A stretch of DNA of 48,227 nucleotides from Sandaracinobacteroides sayramensis. Its GTDB lineage: Bacteria > Pseudomonadota > Alphaproteobacteria > Sphingomonadales > Sphingomonadaceae. Location of the stretch: contig NZ_JAKLSQ010000003.1 in assembly GCF_022014495.1 (NCBI RefSeq), forward strand, positions 247,258-295,484, read 5' to 3'. Each line of letters starts with the position of its first letter. The stretch's first letter is position 1. Below the pieces are notes generated by a model that saw only the letters and a program-made list of their open reading frames with translations, did no database searches and was not told the origin of the DNA. Below, one piece after another: positions 1 through 8,506 of the stretch. Made by a program: the position numbers and the translations under genes.

Positions 1-1235
1 CCGAAGCTCGTCATCAGCATGGTGATGGGGATCACCAGCGCGGCGATCAGCGCCGCGCGGAAATTGCCGAGCAGCGCGAACAGCACGGCGATCACCAGCA
101 GCGCCCCTTCCGTCAGATTCCTGGCGACGGTCTGGATGGTGGAATTGACGAGGGACGTGCGGTCCAGCACCGGCTGGATCGTCACGTCGGTCGGGAGCGA
201 GGCGTTTATCTCGCCGATGCGCGCGGAAACCGCCGAGGCGACTTCCCGGCTGTTCTCGCCGATGCGCATGATGGCGGTTCCCACCACCACCTCCTTGCCA
301 TTCTCCGAAGCGGAGCCATAGCGAACCGCCTGACCCAGCCGCACGTCCGCCACCTGGTCCAGCTGGATGGGCGTGCCGCCGCGCGTGGCGATCACCGTTT
401 CCGCCAGTTCGCGGGCGTTGCGGATGCGCGCGTCGGAGCGCACGGCAAGCCCTTCGCCGCCCCGGTCCACCACACCCGCGCCGATGCCCTGGTTGTTGGC
501 TTCCAGAGCTTCCGCCAGATCGTTGAGCGTCAGCCCCATGGACGCCAGCTTCTGCATGTCCGGCACCACCTGAAACTGCTTCACATGGCCGCCGATGGTG
601 TCGACACCCGCAAGCCCCGGCGTTCCCCGCAGCAGCGGCGCCACGATCCAGTCCTGCACGGTGCGCAGATAGGTGGCCTTGTCGGTTTCCGTCAGCAGCC
701 GCTCGCCCTCGGGCGTGATATAGCTGCCGTCGGGCTGCAGACCCGGCTCGCCGGGCTTGTGATCGTCCTCGTCGCGATGCTCGAAATGCACCGTCCACAT
801 GAACACTTCGCCCAGACCCGTGGCGATCGGCCCTATCTGCGGCACGGCGCCATCGGGCAGGCTCTCCTCGGCCAGACGCAGCCGTTCCGCGACCTGCTGG
901 CGGGCGAAATAGATGTCGGTGCCGTCGGTGAATACCGCCGTCACCTGCGCGAAGCCGTTCCGGCTCAGCGAACGGGTGTATTCAAGCCCCGGCACGCCGG
1001 CGAGGGCGGTCTCGATGGGAAAGGCCACCTGCTTCTCGACCAGTTCGGGCGAAAGCGACGGCACGGAGATGTTCACCTGCACCTGATTGTTGGTGATGTC
1101 GGGCACGGCATCGATCGGCAGCCGGCTGATCGCCCAGGCGCCGATGACGATGGCGATCAGCGTCATCAGCAGGATGAACCAGCGGCGTTCGACGGAAAAT
1201 GTGACGACGCGGGCAATGAAGCTGGAATTGTTCAT
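1..1235 (-). CDS. czcA: CzcA/CusA-type heavy-metal efflux RND transporter, N-terminal part
   Basis: Inner-membrane pump of a tripartite metal exporter, driven by protons. About 411 N-terminal residues are visible; the gene continues beyond base 1. The start is the ATG at 1235, three bases after the czcB stop. The protein begins with a short cytoplasmic tail and a first membrane helix (about residues 18-36) ending in the RND-typical ...RLPIDAVPDIT. It continues through the porter domain, including a loop rich in Asp, His and Glu (DEDDHKPGE). The second hydrophobic stretch (ALLVIAVLFALLGNFRAAL) starts near the window edge. Full members of the family are about 1,030-1,080 residues. It is last in the operon with czcC and czcB. 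The cation (Zn, Cd, Co, Cu or Ag) cannot be read from this half; the cysteine-triad regulator upstream favours Zn, Cd or Pb. Confidence 0.93.
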   Translation of the reverse strand, partial: MNNSSFIARVVTFSVERRWFILLMTLIAIVIGAWAISRLPIDAVPDITNNQVQVNISVPSLSPELVEKQVAFPIETALAGVPGLEYTRSLSRNGFAQVTAVFTDGTDIYFARQQVAERLRLAEESLPDGAVPQIGPIATGLGEVFMWTVHFEHRDEDDHKPGEPGLQPDGSYITPEGERLLTETDKATYLRTVQDWIVAPLLRGTPGLAGVDTIGGHVKQFQVVPDMQKLASMGLTLNDLAEALEANNQGIGAGVVDRGGEGLAVRSDARIRNARELAETVIATRGGTPIQLDQVADVRLGQAVRYGSASENGKEVVVGTAIMRIGENSREVASAVSARIGEINASLPTDVTIQPVLDRTSLVNSTIQTVARNLTEGALLVIAVLFALLGNFRAALIAALVIPITMLMTSF

Positions 1236-1238
1236 GGC

Positions 1239-2393
1239 TCAGTGCCCCCCATGCTCGGCTTCGCCCCAGGAACTTGAAAGGCCGAGCTCGGCCTTCAGGG
1301 TGAAACTATTGGCGTGGGCGATGCGTTCCTCGCCACTAAGGCCGGAATTGACGATCACCATATTGCCCGCCGGCTGGCCCAGAGACACGGGCACGGCACG
1401 GAAACCATCGTCCGTCCGCACGAAAACCGTCGGCCGGCCTTCCACCGTCTGCACGGCGCTTTCCGGCACCAGAATCGCGGCGCTGCCGGCAGCGTCGGCC
1501 AGACGGATCGAAGCGGTCACCGGCTCGCCCAGCCGCCATTCCCCTGCCCTGTTGTCCAGCAAGGCAATGGCGCTCACCAGCCGCGTCGCCGCGTCCAGCA
1601 CCGGCGAGACATAGTGGATGCGCGCCACGGCCCGTCGCTGGCCGGAGACCAGTTCCACCTGCTGGCCGGGGCGAACCCGCCCGGCGTCCGCCGGATTGAG
1701 CGAGAGGTTCACCGAAAGCCGCGACAGGTCCGCCAGCCGGAACAGTTCCGCGTCCGGCGCCACGGTTTCGCCCAGCACCGCCCGGCGCCCGACGACATGG
1801 CCGCCAATGGGCGCACGAATGGCAATGCGGTTGAGGCTGCCGCCCGCGCCGCCCGCCGCCGACTGTTTCTGCTGCGCCAGCCGCAGGGCAATCCTTGCCT
1901 CCTCGGCGGCGGTGCGGGCTGCGATCAGATCCTGCTCGGGTGTCACCCGCTCGGCGAACAGCATCTGCTCGCGCTTCAGGCTAGATTCTGCCAGCCGCAG
2001 TCGCGCCCGCGCCGCTTCCACTTCCGCGTTGAGGGAAGCCGCCTCGCTGCTTTCAACGATCGCCAGCGTGTCGCCGCGCCGCACCGGCTGACCGAGGTTG
2101 CGGGTCAACGACACAACGCGCCCGCCGATCGCCGCCGACACCAGTTGCGTTCGTTCCGGGTCGCCTTCCAGCATCGCCGGCAGCGAAATAGCGCCGCCGC
2201 CGGACTTCGTCGGGCGAACCAATGTGATCCCGGCCGCCTGAATCTGCGCGGCGGTCAAGTCGATATGGCCTTCCTCTTCGCCATGCTCGGCTTCCACAGC
2301 GGTTTCGGCGGGAGTGGCCTCAGGGCCGGAACAACCGGCCGCCAGCAAAGCCAATAGGGAGAGCGGCAGCGCCGCCCGATAGGGAGAGATCAT
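1239..2393 (-). CDS. czcB: CzcB-type periplasmic adaptor lipoprotein
   Basis: Membrane-fusion subunit linking the RND pump to the outer-membrane channel. The protein has 384 residues. I chose the ATG at 2393 because it gives a lipoprotein signal (MISPYRAALPLSLLALLAAGC, lipid anchor at Cys21) and overlaps the czcC stop by four bases (ATGA), the usual sign of translational coupling. The mature N-terminus has a short His/Glu-rich stretch (EAEHGEEEGHIDL) that could bind metal. It is followed by a barrel-sandwich hybrid domain, an alpha-helical hairpin (about residues 110-170, Ala/Glu/Arg rich) and beta-barrel domains. The C-terminus ends EAEHGGH, again His-rich. The same frame stays open upstream to 2996, but that part is antisense-like read-through inside czcC and is not counted. 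Confidence 0.92.
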   Translation of the reverse strand: MISPYRAALPLSLLALLAAGCSGPEATPAETAVEAEHGEEEGHIDLTAAQIQAAGITLVRPTKSGGGAISLPAMLEGDPERTQLVSAAIGGRVVSLTRNLGQPVRRGDTLAIVESSEAASLNAEVEAARARLRLAESSLKREQMLFAERVTPEQDLIAARTAAEEARIALRLAQQKQSAAGGAGGSLNRIAIRAPIGGHVVGRRAVLGETVAPDAELFRLADLSRLSVNLSLNPADAGRVRPGQQVELVSGQRRAVARIHYVSPVLDAATRLVSAIALLDNRAGEWRLGEPVTASIRLADAAGSAAILVPESAVQTVEGRPTVFVRTDDGFRAVPVSLGQPAGNMVIVNSGLSGEERIAHANSFTLKAELGLSSSWGEAEHGGH

Positions 2394-3646
2394 TGCGAAT
2401 TTCCTGATTGGGCCGGCGCGCGGGCGGTCAGGCGCTCCAGGCGCGCAACGGCGATGTGGGTGGCAAGCTGCGCGTCGATGGCGCGGGCGCGGGTTTCCGA
2501 AAGGGCGCGTTCCGCCTCCAGCAAGTCGAGCTGGCCGAACTTGCCATTGGCATAGCCGATGCGGGCGATGCGGGCGCTTTCCTCGGCGGCGGCCAGAGCC
2601 GGGCCGGTCGCCGTGCCGGCGATGGCGGCGGCGGTTTCGGCTTCCGCCTGCGCGCGCTCCACCTCCTGCTCCAGTTGCAGCCCTGCATGGCGGCTGCGCG
2701 CCTCGGCAGCCTGCCGCTCCGCCCGCGCCTGTTCCAGCGCCGCCCTGCCGTTGCCGAACAGCGGCACCGGCAACGACAGGCTGACAAGCGCGGCGTTGCT
2801 GTCGCTCTCGGCAAATCGCCGCGCGCCCACGCTCAGTGTCAGGTCGGGCACCCGTTGCGAGTGGGCCAGCCGCACCCCGGCCTCCGCAAGCGCCACCTCG
2901 GATTGCGCGGCTGCCAGCGCCAGCGAACCCGACGCTTCGCGCTTGTTCCAGGCGGGCGCCGCCGCGAACCAGGCGGAATCCAGCCGGCCATCCCATGGCG
3001 CCCCCACCAGCCGCGCGAGCGCCAGACGGGCGACCGTTTCGGCCCTTGCCGCGCTTTCCACGGCCGCGTCGGCGTTGATCCGCGCCAGTTCCGCGCGCTG
3101 CGCTTCGATGGGCGATGCACGCCCGGCCTCCACCCGCAGCTTTGCGGCGCGCAGACCCTCGGCGGCGATCCGCGCCTCATCGCGGGCGACCGCCAGCCGC
3201 TTCCCGGCCGCCAGCGCCAGCGCATAGTTTTCGGTAACCGCCAGCTTCAGGTCTGCCTCAGCATTGGCACCCGCTATCGCCACCTGCCCGAGGCCGGCAT
3301 CGGCAGCGGCCAAACGAGCCGAACGCTTGCCGCCCAATTCCAGCGGCAGGCCGAAACTAACCGTCCCCTCGGCGCTGCGCGTGCCGCGGTAATCGCCACG
3401 GCCGCCGAAATTCTCCATTTCGAAGCTGAGGCTGGGATTGGGTCGGAGCCCGGCGACGGTCCGCGCAGCGGCGGCGGCTCGCCCCTCGGCGCCAGCGGCT
3501 TCCAGAAGCGGCGATTGCCGTTCGGCCAGTTCCAGCGCCCGCGCCAGCGTGAATATGGCGCCGGGTTCCCCCGATGCCGGTGGTTCCGCCCGCGCCACGG
3601 AGGCGAAGGCGCATACGGCCAGAATGGCCGCCTGCAAGCTTTGCAT
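2390..3646 (-). CDS. czcC: CzcC-type outer-membrane factor (TolC family)
   Basis: Outer-membrane channel of the metal efflux complex. It has 418 residues, a normal length for CzcC. A Sec signal peptide (MQSLQAAILAVCAFASVARA) precedes two copies of the OEP repeat. The sequence is very rich in Ala, Glu and Arg, as expected of the long coiled-coil tunnel helices (for example ALELAERQSPLLEAAGAEGR near residue 40 and QARAERQAAEARSRHAGLQL near residue 310). It lies 59 bp downstream of the small His-rich protein gene and overlaps czcB by four bases, so these four genes probably form one transcript. Confidence 0.92.
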   Translation of the reverse strand: MQSLQAAILAVCAFASVARAEPPASGEPGAIFTLARALELAERQSPLLEAAGAEGRAAAAARTVAGLRPNPSLSFEMENFGGRGDYRGTRSAEGTVSFGLPLELGGKRSARLAAADAGLGQVAIAGANAEADLKLAVTENYALALAAGKRLAVARDEARIAAEGLRAAKLRVEAGRASPIEAQRAELARINADAAVESAARAETVARLALARLVGAPWDGRLDSAWFAAAPAWNKREASGSLALAAAQSEVALAEAGVRLAHSQRVPDLTLSVGARRFAESDSNAALVSLSLPVPLFGNGRAALEQARAERQAAEARSRHAGLQLEQEVERAQAEAETAAAIAGTATGPALAAAEESARIARIGYANGKFGQLDLLEAERALSETRARAIDAQLATHIAVARLERLTARAPAQSGNSQ

Positions 3647-3705
3647 GAAATTCTCCTGTCAGGATCAGGTGGCCGGCGCGCAAGGCACCGGCAACGAATG
3701 TCCTG

Positions 3706-4053
3706 TCAGGCGATGGGCGGGCGCAGATGGCTTACCGGCGGCGCCTGCGAAAGCCGGAACAGGCCGAGGGCGAAAGTCGGTTCGCGGGAAGGTCCGAACT
3801 CCCCCGCTTCGATGCGCGGCAGCGGCGCCACCACATGATGGCCGTGGCAGCCGCCATGCTGGTGCAGCGCGCCGGCATCGCCCCGGCCATGATCGCCCTT
3901 GCCGGTATCGGCACCCAGTTCCACAATCGGCTCGCACATCTGTTCCGCCGCGTGGACGCTGTTGCTGACCAGCAGGGCAAGCGCCAGCAGCAACCCCAGC
4001 AGCAGGGCTGGCAATCGCGATTTCCAGATCAGCTTGTCACTGTCTCGGCGCAT
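3706..4053 (-). CDS. Small His/Cys-containing exported protein heading the czc operon
   Basis: A 115-residue protein with a positively charged start (MRRDSDKLIWKSR), one hydrophobic segment (about residues 14-36, LPALLLGLLLALALLVSNSVHA) that may be a signal peptide, and a periplasmic tail. The tail holds Cys40 and a metal-binding-like cluster, LHQHGGCHGHHV (residues 63-74). The end LRPPIA follows a region with no recognisable domain. It is the first gene after the MerR-type promoter and is followed by czcC, which places it in the metal-resistance operon. A role as a periplasmic metal chaperone or sensor is inference. I know no named family; similar short unnamed proteins occur before czcCBA in related bacteria. 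Confidence 0.75.
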   Translation of the reverse strand: MRRDSDKLIWKSRLPALLLGLLLALALLVSNSVHAAEQMCEPIVELGADTGKGDHGRGDAGALHQHGGCHGHHVVAPLPRIEAGEFGPSREPTFALGLFRLSQAPPVSHLRPPIA

Positions 4054-4089
4054 GGCGGATCGTCATACCTCGAACGAATCGGAACGCAA

Positions 4090-4122
4090 CCTATATGCAC
4101 CCTGTAGCAGATACGGGGTCAA
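4090..4122 (-). promoter_or_regulatory. MerR-type promoter and operator of the czc operon
   Basis: Read on the minus strand there is a -35 TTGACC (4122-4117) and a -10 CATATA (4097-4092) separated by 19 bp, the over-long spacer typical of MerR-activated promoters. Between them lies a near-perfect dyad (4099-4119), arms ACCCCGTA and TACAGGGT around a TCTGC centre, with one mismatch. This closely matches known CadR/PbrR operators. The start codon of the His-rich protein is 38 bp from the -10. A second hexamer, TATAGG, would give 21 bp. Confidence 0.8.
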
Positions 4123-4158
4123 GCCCGGTGCAACGCGGCCGGCGGCAAAGGACAGGCG

Positions 4159-4548
4159 ATGAAGATAGGCGAGCTGGCGCAAGCCACCGGAACCAAGGTC
4201 GAAACCGTCCGCTTCTATGAAAAGATCGGCCTTCTGGACGCTCCGTCGCGCACCCGGAGCAATTACCGCGCTTATGGCCCCGCGCATCTGGGCCGGCTTT
4301 CCTTCATCCGCCGCGCCCGCGATCTCGGCTTCTCACTCGATCAGGTGCGGGCTCTGCTCTCCCTGTCGGACGATCCCGAGCAGCCGTGCGAGGCGATAGA
4401 CGCAGTGGCCCGGGCGCATCTGGAAGAAGTCGACCGCAAGCTGGCCGACCTGAAGGCGCTGCGACAGGAATTGCAGCATCTGCTCGGCCAATGCGGCAGC
4501 GGGGTCGTCTCTACCTGCCGCATCGTCGAGGCCCTCAGCCCTGGCTGA
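4159..4548 (+). CDS. MerR-family metal-responsive regulator (CadR/PbrR-like)
   Basis: Transcription factor of 129 residues. The winged helix-turn-helix is at the N-terminus (MKIGELAQATGTKVETVRFY), followed by the conserved RxYxxxHLxRL-type segment, the dimerisation helix (about residues 80-110) and a metal-binding loop. Three cysteines, Cys77, Cys112 and Cys120, match the spacing of the triad used by CadR and PbrR to bind Cd, Pb or Zn. It is divergent from the czc operon, and a MerR operator lies in the 105-bp gap. The likely mode is to bind the operator, bend the DNA and switch on efflux when metal is bound. Its 3' end overlaps the convergent AI-2E gene by 14 bp. Confidence 0.93.
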   Translation: MKIGELAQATGTKVETVRFYEKIGLLDAPSRTRSNYRAYGPAHLGRLSFIRRARDLGFSLDQVRALLSLSDDPEQPCEAIDAVARAHLEEVDRKLADLKALRQELQHLLGQCGSGVVSTCRIVEALSPG

Positions 4549-5593
4549 CGGCCTTTTCCGCGCTGTCGCCGGAGAACAGTTCCGCCAGCCACGCCGCCGA
4601 GGGCATGCGCCGCAGCACCGCCAGGATCACGATCATGATCTGCACGCCGATGAAGGCGCCCGGAATGCCCCAGAAGATCGCCCAGAAGAACACCGAGAAC
4701 AGCACCAGCACCGCAGACATGGACAGCGCGTTGCCGGCCATCAGCGGCTCGATATAGCTGCCCAGCACGAAGTTGATGATGCTGGTGCCGCCGGCCGCCA
4801 GCACGACCATCCACAGGCTTCCGAACTGCGCGGCGGTGAACAGGGCGATCGCCACCGTCACCAGCAGCGGCCCGATGAAGGGAATGAAGTTCATCGTCCC
4901 CACCAGGATCGCCCAGGCCAACGGCTCCTCCAGCCCGATGATGCGGAAGAAGATATAGCAGACCAGCGTGTCGATCAGGCTGACGACCAGCCGGACCTTC
5001 ATGTAAAGGCCGAACTTCGCCGACACGTCCTTCACCACTTCGGTGACTTTCAGGTTCGGCCGATCGGCTTCGATCTTCGCCATCCGGCGGGCCATGCCGT
5101 CCAGTTCTGTCAGCCCCAGCACCGCGAACACGAACACCAGCAGCGCGAAGCCGCTGATAAGCCGCGCCTGCTCCACCAGGGACATGATCGGCCCGACGAC
5201 CCAGCGCGGATCGAAACTGGCGGGCAGCAGGACGTCCAGCGGCATATCCTGCTTTGCCAGCCAGAGGTTCACTTCCCGATAGGCCGCGTCGAACTGCCCC
5301 AGATTGGCCATCACCCAGCCGGCGACCTGGCTGATTCCCCAGAAGACGATGGAAAAGAAGACGAAAAGCACGGCCAGCGTCAGCGCCACCGTCAGCAGCA
5401 TCGCCAGCCCCTTGCCCACCACGGGCCGCAGCTTGTGCATGAAGGGCGCGGTCAGCGCGATGATGAACAGGGCGAACACCAGCGGCTCGAAAACCGCCCG
5501 GCCGAAATAGAGGAGCAGCATGGCGCTGACGATGCCCATCAGCAGCAGCGCCAGCCCCGTGCCAGTCCGCTTGCCGCCCGCTTCCAAAGCCAT
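4535..5593 (-). CDS. AI-2E family transporter
   Basis: Inner-membrane protein of 352 residues from the AI-2 exporter (TqsA/PerM-type) family. There are about eight hydrophobic segments in the typical arrangement. Two early pairs (MGIVSAMLLLYFGRAVFEPL, then LTVALTLAVLFVFFSIVFWG) precede a long hydrophilic loop (about residues 110-160). The C-terminal membrane cluster contains the family-typical GTMNFIPFIGPLL stretch and the GSYIEPLMAG stretch. The start MALEAGGKR at 5593 gives a short charged tail. The substrate is unknown; few members export AI-2 itself. It is a monocistronic gene converging on merR, with no link to metal resistance visible. Confidence 0.9.
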   Translation of the reverse strand: MALEAGGKRTGTGLALLLMGIVSAMLLLYFGRAVFEPLVFALFIIALTAPFMHKLRPVVGKGLAMLLTVALTLAVLFVFFSIVFWGISQVAGWVMANLGQFDAAYREVNLWLAKQDMPLDVLLPASFDPRWVVGPIMSLVEQARLISGFALLVFVFAVLGLTELDGMARRMAKIEADRPNLKVTEVVKDVSAKFGLYMKVRLVVSLIDTLVCYIFFRIIGLEEPLAWAILVGTMNFIPFIGPLLVTVAIALFTAAQFGSLWMVVLAAGGTSIINFVLGSYIEPLMAGNALSMSAVLVLFSVFFWAIFWGIPGAFIGVQIMIVILAVLRRMPSAAWLAELFSGDSAEKAVSQG

Positions 5594-5703
5594 GCACGCC
5601 CCCTTTGGTCGAACCGATCGAACCGGAGCCGTGCCCGGACTTCATAGGCTTAGACACGAACTGCGTGACAATTTCCAGAAGGATGATCTGGCGGGGGGAG
5701 TCA

Positions 5704-5778
<75 letters not shown>

Positions 5779-5875
5779 AAGCCATGACATTCGACGCGGG
5801 GAACAGCCGTTCCAGCCTGCGGTGGCGGGGCGCTTGCATGAGCCAAGGCCGGAAGTCAAGCCGGACAAGGCCCGA

Positions 5876-7360
5876 TCAGCCCTTTCCGGGGCTGTTCTGC
5901 TGGCAGACCGGCAGCTTCAGCGTCACCATCAGCCCGCCCAGATCCTCGCTTTCCGCCAGTTGCACGCTGCCGCCATAGATGCCCGCCACGTCGCGCACGA
6001 TCGCCAGCCCGAGGCCCGTTCCCGGCTTCCCTGTGTCCAGCCGCGAGCCGCGCTCGAACATCGTCTCGCGCAGCTTCACCGGAATACCCTGCCCGTCGTC
6101 CTCCACCTGGATCTGCAACAGGCCGGCATCCTTGCCGCTGCCCTCGCTCAGCGTCACGAAAACCCGGCCGCCGCCATATTTGGCGGCATTGTCGATCAGG
6201 TTGCCGGCCATTTCCTCCAGGTCCTGACGCTCGCCCCGGAACACCAGATTGCGGTCGCCGGCCACGTCGATCACCACGCCGCGCTCGGCATAGATACGCT
6301 CGATGGCGGTCACCAGCCGTTCGAGCGACGGCCAGACCGGCGCCCGCGCGGTGGAGGCGTTGCGCCGCCCCATCGCCCGCGCGCGCGCCAGATGGTGGTC
6401 GATATGCCGGCGCATGGTGGAAAGCTCCCGCACTACGGCGTCCGCCAGATCGGGCGAGCGGGCCGCCGCCTCGTTTGTCAGCACGCTCATCGGAGTCTTC
6501 AGCGCATGCGCCAGATTCCCGGCATGGGTTCGGGCTTCTTCCGCAACCTTTTCATTATGTTCCAGAAGTGCGTTCAATTCCTGCACGAGCGGCGCCACCT
6601 CGGGCGGCACATCGTCCGTCGGCGCCCGGCTGGCCCGGCCCGAGCGGATGGCGGCCAGATCAGCAGAGATCTTGCGAAGCGGCATCAGGCCGATGCTGGC
6701 CTGCAATACCGCCAGCAGCAGCAGCCCGGCGCCCAATGCCCCCAGCGACAGCCAGAGCGTCCGCCGCACATCCGCCAGTTGCGCATCCAGTTGCCCGGTG
6801 CTCTGCGCCACCTGAAAGCGCCAGGTGACGGTGGAACCGGGAATGATCCCGTCGCGCTCGATGATCCTGAGCGGCTCGTTGCGAAAACTGCCCGAACGGG
6901 TGACGCAGGGCTCGACACAGGATTTCGAGAAATCCACCGGCAATTCCCGGTCCCACAGCGAGCGCGAGCGGAACGGCGCCCGATTCTCCGCGCTCACCTG
7001 CCAGTAGAGGCCGGAATAAGGCTCGCTGAAGCGCGGATCGACGGGCGGCCGGTTGAAGCGCACCTCGCCAAAGGGGTCCAGTTCGGCCGCCGCCAGCATG
7101 GCGGGAATGGATTCGGCCAGCTGGTCGTCGAAGTTGCGGGTGATGGTGCCGGTCACGATCCGGTCGAGGGCGATTCCCCCCACCAGCAGCAGCGCCGCCG
7201 TCCAGATGGCGGCGAGCAGGACGATGCGCCGGCTGAGCGAGCCGGGCGCCCTGCGGCGCGCCGGAACGTCCCCCGGGGCCGGAGGCGGAAATGCCGGCGG
7301 CGCCGGCCCGGCGGCCGGCGCGGCGCCCGCCTCAGCCCTGGAGGCTGTAGCCGAGCCCAC
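5876..7360 (-). CDS. Sensor histidine kinase (OmpR-system partner)
   Basis: Membrane sensor kinase of 494 residues. An unusually Pro/Ala-rich cytoplasmic tail (residues 8-33) precedes TM1 (about 46-66), a periplasmic domain of about 135 residues with two cysteines (Cys148, Cys152), TM2 (about 202-222) and a HAMP linker. The HisKA motif LAHALKTP carries the phospho-acceptor His285. The ATPase domain follows with N box GNLIDNAAKYGG, G1 VEDDGQGIP and G2 GTGLGLAIV. It overlaps the response-regulator gene by 29 bp, so the two are co-translated. The ligand is unknown; the arrangement resembles PhoQ/EnvZ-type kinases. The start is uncertain, because the Pro/Ala-rich tail could be shortened by using a later start. 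Confidence 0.92.
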   Translation of the reverse strand: MGSATASRAEAGAAPAAGPAPPAFPPPAPGDVPARRRAPGSLSRRIVLLAAIWTAALLLVGGIALDRIVTGTITRNFDDQLAESIPAMLAAAELDPFGEVRFNRPPVDPRFSEPYSGLYWQVSAENRAPFRSRSLWDRELPVDFSKSCVEPCVTRSGSFRNEPLRIIERDGIIPGSTVTWRFQVAQSTGQLDAQLADVRRTLWLSLGALGAGLLLLAVLQASIGLMPLRKISADLAAIRSGRASRAPTDDVPPEVAPLVQELNALLEHNEKVAEEARTHAGNLAHALKTPMSVLTNEAAARSPDLADAVVRELSTMRRHIDHHLARARAMGRRNASTARAPVWPSLERLVTAIERIYAERGVVIDVAGDRNLVFRGERQDLEEMAGNLIDNAAKYGGGRVFVTLSEGSGKDAGLLQIQVEDDGQGIPVKLRETMFERGSRLDTGKPGTGLGLAIVRDVAGIYGGSVQLAESEDLGGLMVTLKLPVCQQNSPGKG

Positions 7361-7988
7361 GGATGGTGGTGATGAGGTCGGCGCCCAGCTTCTTGCGGAT
7401 GCGGGTGATGAAAACCTCGATCGTGTTGGAATCGCGGTCGAAATCCTGATCGTAGATATGCTCGATCAGTTCGGTGCGGGAAACCACCTTGCCCTTGTGG
7501 TGCATCAGGTAGGACAGCAGCTTATATTCCTGCGCCGTCATCTTCACCGGCTCGCCGTCCAGCGTCACCCTCCCCGAGCGGGTGTCGAGCCGGACGCCGC
7601 CCGCCACCAGTTCCGAGGAGGCGTTGCCGCTCGCCCGGCGGATGAGGGCGCGCAGCCGGGCGATCAGTTCTTCCGACTGGAAGGGCTTGGCGAGATAATC
7701 GTCGGCCCCGGCGTCCAGCCCGGCCACCTTGTCGGACCAGCTGTCGCGCGCCGTCAGCACCAGCACCGGCATCTTGTGCCCGGCCTTGCGCCAGCGGTCG
7801 AGCACGGTCAGCCCGTCCACCTCCGGCAGGCCGAGGTCGAGAATGACGGCGTCATAGGCCTCGGTCTCGCCGAGATACTGGCCTTCCTCGCCGTCGTGCG
7901 CGCTGTCGACCGCATAGCCGGCGGACTCCAGCGTCTGCCGCAGCTGCCGCGCGAGCGTGGGTTCATCCTCGACGATCAGAATCCGCAT
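7332..7988 (-). CDS. OmpR/PhoP-family response regulator
   Basis: A 218-residue regulator. The receiver domain (1-115) has the acidic pocket Glu7-Asp8, the phosphorylation site Asp51 (VILDLGLPEVDGL), a conserved Thr (LVLTARD) and Lys (YLAKPF). The winged-helix DNA-binding domain (about 125-218) is of OmpR type (MTAQEYKLLSYLMHHKGKVV, then RDSNTIEVFITRIRKKLG). It is transcribed together with the overlapping kinase downstream and lies 54 bp after the small exported PepSY-like protein, so the three probably form one operon. The regulon cannot be read from this window. Confidence 0.95.
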   Translation of the reverse strand: MRILIVEDEPTLARQLRQTLESAGYAVDSAHDGEEGQYLGETEAYDAVILDLGLPEVDGLTVLDRWRKAGHKMPVLVLTARDSWSDKVAGLDAGADDYLAKPFQSEELIARLRALIRRASGNASSELVAGGVRLDTRSGRVTLDGEPVKMTAQEYKLLSYLMHHKGKVVSRTELIEHIYDQDFDRDSNTIEVFITRIRKKLGADLITTIRGLGYSLQG

Positions 7989-8042
7989 TCCATGCCACCT
8001 CTCGAAAGCCGGCCATGGCCGGCGTGCCCCACTTGCCGGCGG

Positions 8043-8420
8043 CTATTGCCGGACGGCGAGTTCGCGCCCGGTCCGCCCGTCCATATCCACCCAGACGACA
8101 TTGCCGCTGGGACGCATGAACTTGAAGCGATAAATGTTGCGCGAGATATCGGGCTCGACCCCCAGATACTCGCCGCGGCCGATGGAACTGGCGCGGCGGT
8201 AGAGTTCGTCGAAGCTGCGGTTCTGTCCGGACTCCCGCTGGTTGCGCGCATGTTCCTGATCGGAAATCTCCCGCCCCTGCGGGCGCGGCGCGCCGGGATC
8301 GCGCTGGAAGAAGGCATGGGCCGGGCCGCCGGCCACCAGCAACAGGGTCGCGGTGGAGGCCACGATCAGGCGGGCGCCGCCGTCGGTCCCTGCGAGGGGG
8401 GGAATGGGAAGATGTTTCAT
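8043..8420 (-). CDS. Small exported PepSY-like protein
   Basis: A 125-residue protein from the ATG at 8420, preceded by an AAGAG ribosome-binding site six bases upstream. A hydrophobic signal segment ends at ...AGGPAHAFFQ. The mature part contains a PepSY-like region near the C-terminus, YRFKFMRPSGNVVWVDMDGRTG, the usual beta-strand pattern of such domains. It stands first in the operon with the response regulator and kinase. Small PepSY proteins beside two-component genes are common and may act as periplasmic modulators, but this role is inference. An upstream ATG at 8468 is less likely. Confidence 0.7.
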   Translation of the reverse strand: MKHLPIPPLAGTDGGARLIVASTATLLLVAGGPAHAFFQRDPGAPRPQGREISDQEHARNQRESGQNRSFDELYRRASSIGRGEYLGVEPDISRNIYRFKFMRPSGNVVWVDMDGRTGRELAVRQ

Positions 8421-8506
8421 CGCTCTTGTGCAACCTTGCGGCGGAGGTAGGCCCAAGGCCGTGAACAAGTTCTGAATAGGGCACTCACGGTGACCTTGGT
8501 TGCCTC

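Noticed and set aside
5876-7988. The two-component pair as a metal sensor for the czc operon
   Set aside because: It is separated by other genes and a tRNA, and the MerR regulator and operator already explain czc control.
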